Part shown: positions 8,662-14,866 of the stretch, in pieces
Layout of the letters: each line of letters starts with the position of its first letter
Position numbering within the stretch: position 1 is the first letter of the stretch
Source of the DNA: Streptomyces sp. SBT349
GTDB taxonomy: Bacteria > Actinomycetota > Actinomycetes > Streptomycetales > Streptomycetaceae
Assembly (NCBI RefSeq): GCF_001083795.1
Contig: NZ_LAVK01000016.1
Location: 1-44,772, forward strand
Direction: 5' to 3'
Length of the DNA: 44,772 nt
Notes under the pieces: generated by a model
The model's database searches: none
What the model was told of the DNA's origin: nothing
What the model saw: the letters and a program-made list of their open reading frames with translations, nothing else
Program-made: the position numbers and the translations under genes

Positions 8662-9968
8662 TCAGGGCGCCGGCACCCCGGCGTGAGCGGCGAGGACGGC
8701 GGCGAGCAGGACGCCGTCGTCCTCCTCGGGCACGGTGCGCAGGTCGAGCAGCAGCCGGTCCTCGTGGAGCCGGCCGACGAGGGCGGGGCGTCCGGCGCGC
8801 AGCGGCGCGGCGAGGGCGGCGGGCAGCGCGACGCCGGCGCCGGGGAGCACCACGTCCGGCGCGCCACCCCCGCCGACCCGGGCCTCGGTGGGCAGCGGCA
8901 GGGCGTCGACGCCCCGGGCGCGCAACGCGTCGGCGAGGCGGGCGGCGCGGCCGGCGGGTCCGCGGAGCGGGCCGGGGGGGCGCGGTGGACGGGGGTGTCG
9001 GGTCCCCGGAGGGTGGCCTCCAGCGCCGCGAGGGTGAGCTTGTCGACGCGGAGGGCGCGGGCCAGCGGGTGGGTGGCGAGCCGGGTGACCAGGTCGCGGC
9101 GGCCGAGGAGGAGTCCCGCCTGGGGGCCGCCGAGCAGCTTGTCGGCGCTGGCGGTGACGAGGGCGGCGCCCTCGGCCAGCGAGGTCGCGGCGTCGGGCTC
9201 GCCGGGCAGCGCGGGGTGGGGCCGCAGCAGGCCGGAGCCGATGTCGTGGACCACGGGCACGTCCAGGGTGGCCAGGCGCGCGACGGAGACGGAGGAGACG
9301 AAGCCGGTGGTGGTGAAGTTGGACGGGTGGATCTTGAGGACGAAGCCGGTCTCGGGCCCGATCGCGGCCCGGTAGTCGGCCAGGTGGGTGCGGTTGGTGG
9401 TGCCGACCTCCCGGAGCCGGGCCCCGGTGCTCTGGAGCAGGTCGGGGATGCGGAACCCGTCGCCGATCTCCACCATCTCGCCGCGGCTGAGGACGATCTC
9501 GCGGCCCCGGGCGAGGGCGGTCGCGGCGAGGACGAGGGCGGCGGCGTTGTTGTTGGTGAGGTGGACCGCCTCGGCCCCGGGCACGGCCTCGGCGAGGGCG
9601 GACAGGGCGCCCGTGCCCCGGCGGGCCCGCCGCCCGGTGGCCAGGTCGAACTCGACGTCGGTGGGCCCCGAGGCGGCCAGGAGCGCCTCGCGGGCCGCCT
9701 CGGAGAGCGGCGCCCGGCCGAGGTTGGTGTGGATCACCACTCCGGTGGCGTTGAGGACGGGCAGCAGCGAGGCGGCGGTCGGGGGCAGGGCGGCCACCGT
9801 CGCGTCGGCGGCCCGCTCCGGCGCCAACGCGCCGCGCCGCACCCGCTCCTGGGCGTCGGCGACGGCCCGGCGGACCAGGTCGCGGCCCAACCGCTCGGCC
9901 GCGGCGACGAGTCGGGGGTCGGCCAGCAGCGCGTCGGTGCGCGGAACGCGTCGTCTGGCGTCCGTCAT
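8662..9968 (-). CDS. selA: L-seryl-tRNA(Sec) selenium transferase SelA, reading frame interrupted
   Basis: PLP enzyme that converts seryl-tRNA(Sec) to selenocysteinyl-tRNA(Sec) using selenophosphate. The N-terminal 330 residues are typical: LNATGVVIHTNLGRAPLS, HLTNNNAAA, GEMVEIGDGFRIP, and the PLP lysine in SADKLLGG near residue 278. After a run of seven C on the coding strand (+ strand G at 8974-8980) the family sequence continues in the -1 frame (GPLRGPAGRAARL to the stop at 8662). With one extra C the protein would be about 435 residues, normal for SelA. The cause may be a sequencing error, a recent mutation, phase variation or ribosomal slippage. ATG at 9968 lies 14 nt after tRNA-Sec. Confidence 0.88.
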
Positions 9969-9982
9969 CGGCTGGTCCCCCA

Positions 9983-10075
9983 CGGAGGCGTATGGGAATC
10001 GAACCCACCCGGCCGGGATCCCCGACCGCATCGGTGTTGAAGACCGTGAGGGCCACCAGGCACCCGCCCGCCTCC
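9983..10075 (-). tRNA. selC: Selenocysteine tRNA, anticodon UCA
   Basis: 93 nt, CCA not encoded. The acceptor is GGAGGCG paired with CGCCTCC, with discriminator G. The anticodon loop is CTTCAAC (anticodon TCA) closed by CGGT/ACCG. The long variable arm forms eight pairs (CGGTCGGG/CCCGGCCG, one G-U), and the T loop is TTCGATT. The large variable arm and UCA anticodon identify tRNA-Sec. The eighth acceptor pair expected of tRNA-Sec would be G-A here. Read toward selA, which starts 14 nt beyond its 3' end. Confidence 0.95.
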
Positions 10076-10082
10076 GGCGCGG

Positions 10083-10112
10083 AGTCTAGATCCGTTAACC
10101 CCTCTGTACCAA
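10083..10112 (-). promoter_or_regulatory. Promoter of the tRNA-Sec/selA/selB unit
   Basis: On the minus strand TTGGTA (10112-10107), an 18-nt spacer and TAGACT (10088-10083). The -10 element is only 7 nt from the first base of the tRNA, so the transcript would start at or next to the mature 5' end. Confidence 0.5.
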
Positions 10113-10127
10113 GCGGCCCTTCCGGGC

Positions 10128-10133
10128 TAGGTT
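10128..10133 (+). promoter_or_regulatory. selD -10 element, predicted leaderless transcript
   Basis: TAGGTT followed by exactly 7 nt and then the GTG start of selD. No Shine-Dalgarno sequence precedes that GTG, so transcription probably starts at the start codon. The promoter is interleaved with the divergent tRNA-Sec promoter. Confidence 0.5.
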
Positions 10134-10140
10134 CCGGTGC

Positions 10141-11148
10141 GTGACCGTGCCGCGCCTGACCCAGCTCGCCGGTGGTGGTGGCTGCGCCTGCAAGATCCCA
10201 CCCGGCGAACTCGACGACCTCGTGGCCGCGTTGGCCTCTCCGGTGCGTCCGCCGGTGGAACCGGCGGCCGAGCTGCTGGTGGGTCTCGACGGGGGAGGGG
10301 ACGACGCCGCCGTGGTGCGCCTGGACGCCGAGCGGGCGATCGTCACCACGGCCGACTTCTTCACGCCGGTGGTGGACGACCCCTACGACTGGGGGCGGAT
10401 CGCGGCGGCCAACGCGCTCTCCGACGTGTACGCGATGGGCGGGACGCCCTGGGCGGCGGTCAACCTGCTGGCGTGGCCGCGGGGGACGCTGCCGATGGAG
10501 ATGGCGGCGGAGGTGCTCCGCGGCGGGCGGGACGTGGCCCACGCCGCGGGCTGCCAGGTGTCGGGCGGGCACAGCGTCACCGATCCCGAGCCGAAGTACG
10601 GCATGTCGGTGGTCGGGATCGTCCACCCCGACCGGATGCTGCGGCTGGACGCGGCGGCGCCCGAGCGCGCGGTGACGCTCACCAAGCCGCTGGGCAGCGG
10701 GGTGCTGAACGCCCGGCACAAGGCGACCGGCACCGTCTTCCCCGAGGCGGTGGCGGTGATGGCGGCGCTCAACCGGGACGCGTCGCGGGAGGCGGTCGCG
10801 GCGGGCATCCGGGCGGGCACCGACGTGACGGGCTTCGGCCTGCTCGGGCACGCGTACAAGCTGGCCCGCGCCTCGGGGGTGACGGTGGCGATCGACGCGT
10901 CCGCGGTGCCGTTCCTCGCGGACGCCCGGCGGGCCGTGGCGGACGGGTTCGTCAGCGGCGGCACCCGCAGGAACCTCGCCTGGGTCGAGCCGCACGTGGA
11001 CTTCGGCGCCGCCCCCGAGGCGGAACGGCTGCTGCTGGCCGACGCGCAGACCTCGGGCGGGCTGCTGCTGGCCGGGGAGATCCCGGGGCACCCGGTGATA
11101 GGCGAGGTGCTGCCGCGGGGCGCGGCGCCGGTGGTGGTGCGCGTCTGA
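10141..11148 (+). CDS. selD: Selenide, water dikinase (selenophosphate synthetase)
   Basis: Makes selenophosphate, the selenium donor for SelA, from selenide and ATP. The 335-residue protein has the N-terminal active-site loop GGGGCACK, with Cys15 and Lys18 aligning to Cys17 and Lys20 of E. coli SelD; the catalytic residue is Cys, not Sec. It continues with the PurM-like core: GGGDDAAV, TTADFFTPVVDDPYDWGRIAA, NALSDVYAMGG, SGGHS, and a late TDVTGFGLLGH. Divergent from tRNA-Sec, with probable leaderless expression. Length is normal and no defects were seen, so selenophosphate supply looks intact even though selA is interrupted. Confidence 0.95.
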   Translation: MTVPRLTQLAGGGGCACKIPPGELDDLVAALASPVRPPVEPAAELLVGLDGGGDDAAVVRLDAERAIVTTADFFTPVVDDPYDWGRIAAANALSDVYAMGGTPWAAVNLLAWPRGTLPMEMAAEVLRGGRDVAHAAGCQVSGGHSVTDPEPKYGMSVVGIVHPDRMLRLDAAAPERAVTLTKPLGSGVLNARHKATGTVFPEAVAVMAALNRDASREAVAAGIRAGTDVTGFGLLGHAYKLARASGVTVAIDASAVPFLADARRAVADGFVSGGTRRNLAWVEPHVDFGAAPEAERLLLADAQTSGGLLLAGEIPGHPVIGEVLPRGAAPVVVRV

Positions 11149-11157
11149 ACGCTTGAC

Positions 11158-11186
11158 TGTACATCGACATGATGAGCCGCTAGGGT
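11158..11186 (+). promoter_or_regulatory. Candidate promoter of the Mau-like operon
   Basis: TGTACA at 11158-11163, 17 nt, then TAGGGT at 11181-11186, giving a leader of about 45 nt before the GTG at 11239. A TTGACT at 11153 overlaps but would need a 22-nt spacer. Confidence 0.4.
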
Positions 11187-11238
11187 GAACGACCGTTAAG
11201 CACAGTCGACGTGGGACAAGGCTCTCGGGAGGAACGCC

Positions 11239-11943
11239 GTGGCGCCATCCGCAGTCGTCGAGCACCGCGCGCTGGACGGCGTCGCGTACCACCTCGGCGG
11301 CGCCCTCGACCTGACGCGGTCGGCCACCTCGGTCGTCGAGATCGTCGCCGACGGCCGCCTCCACGAGTTCACCTCCGGCCCCCTCGGCCTCGCCGACGCG
11401 GTCGCCGCCTCGCTCGGGATCACCGGCTTCGACACCGAACTCGCCTTCCAGGGCGGCACGCTGAAGACCGCCACCACCAGCGAGTACGACCAGCGGGCCC
11501 AGCAGGTGGAGAATCCGACCCTGGTGGTCTGGCAGGGGCGGCGGTTCAGCCTGATCACGCGGCTCTACCGCGCCGCGCTCACCGACGTGCTGCTGCTGCT
11601 GCGCACCCTGGGCCTCGCCGAGCACCAGGACGGCCTCACCCTGACGCCCGACAACGCCGCGGGCACCCGGTGGGCGCGGCCCGCCACCGTGGTCAAGGAG
11701 GTGCCGGGGCTCGGCCTGGTCGAGATGTCCCGGCGGACCCGGGAGCACGCGGCCCAACTGCCGCCCTGGCAGGGTGCCTCGGTCGCCGCCGGAGAACTGT
11801 TCCGCGACAGCCTCTCCGACGGCCGCCCGTTCTTCGTGGTCTCCGGCGCCGAGGTGTGGGCCACCATCGTGCCGCTGGCCGACACCGACGTCGACCGGGT
11901 GCCCGGCCTCATCGACGGGCTCGACCTGCGGACCGCGGGGTGA
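11239..11943 (+). CDS. Protein of unknown family, first gene of the Mau-like operon
   Basis: A 234-residue, apparently soluble cytoplasmic protein with no signal peptide, no membrane segment and no cysteine. The N-terminal half looks alpha/beta (VVEIVADGRLHEFTSGPLGLADAVAASLGI). There are two conserved-looking Trp/aromatic stretches (TLVVWQGRRFSLITRLYR and SGAEVWATIVPLADTDVDRVPGLIDGL). I do not recognise the family. GTG at 11239 follows GGGAGGAACGCC. The next gene begins 7 nt after its stop, so it belongs to the operon; being cytosolic and Cys-free, it is more likely accessory or regulatory than part of a thiol relay. Confidence 0.7.
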   Translation: MAPSAVVEHRALDGVAYHLGGALDLTRSATSVVEIVADGRLHEFTSGPLGLADAVAASLGITGFDTELAFQGGTLKTATTSEYDQRAQQVENPTLVVWQGRRFSLITRLYRAALTDVLLLLRTLGLAEHQDGLTLTPDNAAGTRWARPATVVKEVPGLGLVEMSRRTREHAAQLPPWQGASVAAGELFRDSLSDGRPFFVVSGAEVWATIVPLADTDVDRVPGLIDGLDLRTAG

Positions 11944-11950
11944 GGCGCGG

Positions 11951-12514
11951 GTGACGACCCTCCTCGGCGCCGTCACCACCGGCGTGGTGCTGCTCGTCCT
12001 CCTCGCCGGCTGCGCCGCGCACCTGTCCCGGCCCGCGGCGCTCCCCGCCGCGCTCGCCGCCCACCGGGTGCTGCCGGCCCGCGCCGTGCCGCTCGCCGCC
12101 GGCGCCGTCACCCTGGCCGAGGGCCTGCTCGGCGCCGCCGGAACGGCGGCCCTGCTCGGCCGTCACCGCCTCGGCCTCACCGTCGTCCTGGCCGCCGCCG
12201 CCGCCCTGTTCACCTGCTACGCGCTCTACACGCGCCACACCCTCGCCACCGGGCGCGGCGGCCCCTGCGGCTGTTCGCGCGCCGAGGTGCCGCTGAGTGG
12301 CTGGGTCGTCGGCCGGGCCTGGGCGTTCGCCCTGCTGGCGCTCGGCGGTGCCCTGGTGGCGACCGGGCCGGGGACACCGCCGGAGGGCGCCGCCGAGGCG
12401 ACCACCGCGGCGCTCGCCGCGCTGACCTTCGCCGCCCTGCTGTGGGTGCTGCCGACGGCCATGGCACAGCAGGCCGGACCCGTGAAAGGAGGCCACCAGC
12501 CGTGGACTTCGTGA
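11951..12514 (+). CDS. MauE-like membrane protein
   Basis: A 187-residue protein with about five hydrophobic segments, matching the MauE/DoxX-like four-helix layout. A short loop carries GGPCGCSRAEVPLSGW, the CGC motif of MauE proteins. In methylamine dehydrogenase clusters MauE works with MauD to form the many disulfides of the small subunit. GTG at 11951; the longer frame from 11774 overlaps the previous gene and is not used. The 3' end overlaps the MauD-like gene by 13 nt, indicating translational coupling. Confidence 0.75.
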   Translation: MTTLLGAVTTGVVLLVLLAGCAAHLSRPAALPAALAAHRVLPARAVPLAAGAVTLAEGLLGAAGTAALLGRHRLGLTVVLAAAAALFTCYALYTRHTLATGRGGPCGCSRAEVPLSGWVVGRAWAFALLALGGALVATGPGTPPEGAAEATTAALAALTFAALLWVLPTAMAQQAGPVKGGHQPWTS

Positions 12515-13017
12515 CCAGTGCCCTGCTCGTCTCCTGGGTCGCCATCGCCCTGCTCGCCCTGGTGGTGTCCGGCCTGGTGCGGCAGGTCCACCAGCTCTCC
12601 CGGGGCGGGGTGGCGCGCTCTCCCCGCCACCTCGGCGTCACCCCCGGAAGCCCGGCCCCGCACGCCGGGGACCTGCTCGCGGAGGGGCGCGACACGCTGC
12701 TGCTCTTCCTCAGCGCCGAGTGCCGCACCTGCGCCGACGTGCTGGCCGAGGCCGACCGGGCCGGCGCGCACCGGTCGGCGGACGGCCCCCAGGTGCGGGC
12801 GGTCTACGCCGGCGCCGCCCCCACCCCCACTGCGGCCACGGTGCCGGTCACCGACCACCGGCCCGACCTCTTCACCGCCTACGACGCGATCGCCACCCCG
12901 TTCGCCGTCGTCGTCGGCGCGACGGGCCGCGTGGTGCGCTCCGAACCGCTCGGCTCCCCGGCCGCCCTGCGTGAGCTGCTCGCCGCCCCGTATCCCAGCC
13001 AGCCGAGGAGCGCGTGA
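12502..13017 (+). CDS. MauD-like membrane-anchored thioredoxin-fold protein
   Basis: 171 residues. One N-terminal transmembrane helix (about 5-25) is followed by an exported thioredoxin-like domain with a CxxC site (AECRTCADVL) and a later cis-proline-like TPFAVVV stretch. MauD proteins have this layout and act in disulfide formation or isomerisation of the methylamine dehydrogenase light chain. GTG at 12502 follows AAAGGAGG at ideal spacing, whereas the upstream start at 12442 lies deep in the MauE-like gene. Its TGA overlaps the next ATG. Context implies it matures the 12-Cys protein encoded next. Confidence 0.8.
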   Translation: MDFVTSALLVSWVAIALLALVVSGLVRQVHQLSRGGVARSPRHLGVTPGSPAPHAGDLLAEGRDTLLLFLSAECRTCADVLAEADRAGAHRSADGPQVRAVYAGAAPTPTAATVPVTDHRPDLFTAYDAIATPFAVVVGATGRVVRSEPLGSPAALRELLAAPYPSQPRSA

Positions 13018-13949
13018 TGACCAGCCTCGACGAGGTCCCCCTGCTGCGCCGCGCCGACGGCGCCCACCGACCCGCCCACCGACCCGCCCGGCGGCCGAGG
13101 GCGGAGGGCCTGCCACGGTTCGTTCCCAGCCGCCGCACCGTCCTCCAGTCCGCGACGGCCGTCGGCTTCACCGCGCTCGGGGTCTTCGCGGCGGCCCGCG
13201 AGGCGTACGCGGACGGATACGACATCTGGACCGGGGAGTGCCCCTCCTACGCCTCCGACCACGACTGCTCGCCCGGCTGCGGGCCGAGCACGGTGTACGC
13301 CGCCGCCTGCGAGACGAGCGGCGCGAACGCGGGCTTCCACCGCAACGACGGCGTCACCTGGACGCTGCGGCCCAACCAGTGCTATTCGGGCTCCTACGAC
13401 GGCTGGCTGTGGCGCTTCAGCGGCGCGTGCGGCGCCTGCGGCTGCGGCATCGAACGACGCTGCCACGACGGGTACCTCAACTCCGGCTCCGGCTGGGTGC
13501 GTTCGATCTGCCGCTGGACCACCGACTGCGGCTGTGAGGGCGCCGTCACCTGGCCCACCGTGCGGTCCGGCGCCCGGGGGCCCGACGTGTACGCGGTGCA
13601 GCACCTGGTCTCCCACCACGGGTTCGCCACGGACCCGGACGGGGTGTTCGGGCCGGCCACCGAGGCGGCCGTCACGGCGTTCCAGGAGTCCGCCGGGCTC
13701 GGCGCGACCGGCGTCGCCGACCCGGCGACCTGGCCCCGGCTGGTCGTCACGGTCCGCCAGGGCGACGACGGCGAGGCGGTGAGCGCGGCGCAGCGGCAGC
13801 TCGTCAAGCACGGCCACCAGCTCACCGTCGACGGCGCCTTCGGCGCGCTCACCGCCGAGGCCACGCGGACCTTCCAGCGGGCCGGCGGGCTCACCGCGGA
13901 CGCGGTCGTCGGCCAGCAGACCTGGCGCGCGCTGACCGGCACGGCGTAG
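13017..13949 (+). CDS. Tat-exported 12-cysteine protein with two peptidoglycan-binding repeats
   Basis: 310 residues: a twin-arginine signal (SRRTVLQ, then a hydrophobic stretch ending AYA), a cysteine-rich module of about 105 residues, then two PG_binding_1 repeats (PDGVFGPATEAAVTAFQ and VDGAFGALTAEATRTFQ). The Cys module holds exactly 12 Cys, including GACGACGCG and DCGC clusters, plus several Trp (GWLWRF, GWVR, CRWTTDC). Methylamine dehydrogenase light chains (MauA) also have 12 Cys in six disulfides and a Trp-derived TTQ cofactor, so this may be a distant MauA relative tethered to the cell wall; that homology is inferred from cysteine count and neighbours, not alignment. ATG at 13017 overlaps the MauD-like stop; GTG at 13014 is an alternative. 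Confidence 0.75.
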   Translation: MTSLDEVPLLRRADGAHRPAHRPARRPRAEGLPRFVPSRRTVLQSATAVGFTALGVFAAAREAYADGYDIWTGECPSYASDHDCSPGCGPSTVYAAACETSGANAGFHRNDGVTWTLRPNQCYSGSYDGWLWRFSGACGACGCGIERRCHDGYLNSGSGWVRSICRWTTDCGCEGAVTWPTVRSGARGPDVYAVQHLVSHHGFATDPDGVFGPATEAAVTAFQESAGLGATGVADPATWPRLVVTVRQGDDGEAVSAAQRQLVKHGHQLTVDGAFGALTAEATRTFQRAGGLTADAVVGQQTWRALTGTA

Positions 13950-14704
13950 TGGGCGGCGTCGAGGCGGGGGCCGCCCGCCCGGCGTGGCGCGGCCGGCTGA
14001 CGGACCCGGCGGTGCCGGTGCTCGCGCTGGTCTGCGGGGCCGTCGCCGCCTCCTGGTACGCCTCCGTGCTGACCTGGGCGGTCATCGGCGGACTCGCCGG
14101 CTACTCGCTCTCCGGCTCCGTTTGAACGCGCAACAGCGCGCACGCGCTTGCCTCGCCAGGTTGGCGGGCGGTTCATCGGCAGACCACCGTGCTCGGGATC
14201 TTCACGGCGGGACTGCTGCTCGGCGGCGCCCTGTCGGCCTCGGCCCTGTGGCTCGCCTCGGGCCTCGTCGCGCCGCTGCCCGGGAGCGGGCGGGCGTTCG
14301 CCGCCGTCGCGGTCGCGCTGACGGGCGTGGCGCGGGACGCGGGCCTGGTCAGGCTGCGGCTGCCGCAGAACGCGCGTCAGGTGCCGCAGGACGTCCTGCA
14401 ACGTGATCTGGTGCGCGGCGCCCTCCAGTTCGGCTTCGAGCTGGGCACCGGGGTGCGGACCTACGTGTCGGCGAGCCTCCCGTACGTCGTCGCCGTGGGC
14501 GTGCTGCTCGCCAACGACGCGGGCGCGGCACTGCTGGCCGGCGTCGGCTTCGCGCTGGGCCGGGCGGCCACCCCCGCGCTGCGGCTCGCCTCCGGCGCGG
14601 GCGAGGAGTGGGACGACCGGCTGCTCGACCGGCTGCCGCTGCTCGCGATCGGGGGCGGAACGGTGGTGGCCGGGGCCCTGACGGCGCTCGCGCTGCACGG
14701 ATAG
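13949..14704 (+). CDS. Polytopic membrane protein with in-frame TGA: candidate selenoprotein
   Basis: One open frame of 251 residues interrupted only by TGA at 14123-14125 (residue 59). GTG at 13949 overlaps the preceding TAG by one base. Stopping at TGA would give a 58-residue one- or two-helix protein; a restart at GTG 14189 would lack any Shine-Dalgarno. Read through as Sec, the protein has about six membrane segments, one Cys (29, in the first hydrophobic segment) and Sec59 following SLSGSV, enough for one selenenylsulfide pair, as in two-Cys DsbD/CcdA relays. A hairpin at 14152-14168 has SECIS features. MauF is the positional analogue, but I cannot confirm homology. Alternatives are a nonsense mutation or two genes. 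Confidence 0.6.
14152..14168 (+). promoter_or_regulatory. Candidate SECIS hairpin
   Basis: CTCGCC, loop AGGTT, GGCGGG: six pairs (one G-U) and a 5-nt loop starting 32 nt after the in-frame TGA. Bacterial SECIS loops lie about 16-37 nt after UGA and need a G in the first two loop bases; the E. coli fdhF loop likewise begins AGGU. Non-G/C third positions (CTT, CCA, GGT, GTT, CAT) cluster in and around this hairpin, unlike flanking codons. Confidence 0.55.
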
Positions 14705-14723
14705 GGCGGATAGCGACGCGCCG

Positions 14724-14757
14724 GCCCGCCCCCGGCAGGGATCCGCCGGGGGCGGGC
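14724..14757. terminator. Strong bidirectional terminator hairpin
   Basis: Perfect 13-bp arms GCCCGCCCCCGGC (14724-14736) and GCCGGGGGCGGGC (14745-14757) with an 8-nt loop. It ends the Mau-like operon 20 nt after its last stop and faces the convergent GH97 gene. Confidence 0.75.
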
Positions 14758-14866
14758 GGCCGTCGCGGACGAGACGGGTCACCGCCCTCACGCGGAGCTG
14801 CCGGTGCCGGGCCCGGCCCGGCCGGGCCGAAGCCCGGCCGTTCGCCGCCCGCGGCGGGCGGCCCGC

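Noticed and set aside
6708-10031. 1107-codon minus-strand frame as a single protein
   Set aside because: The first 330 residues are SelA; the remainder is the wrong frame through selA's end and selB.
8662-12111. 1149-codon minus-strand open frame
   Set aside because: It crosses tRNA-Sec and selD antisense; only its last part is real, as the C-terminus of SelA in the shifted frame.
12512-12514. TGA ending the MauE-like gene as a possible Sec codon
   Set aside because: It lies inside the overlapping MauD-like gene, and the continuing frame encodes low-complexity sequence.
11239-14704. Calling the locus a methylamine dehydrogenase cluster
   Set aside because: No large subunit, MauG or amicyanin is present, and the exported protein's relation to MauA is only by cysteine count and context.
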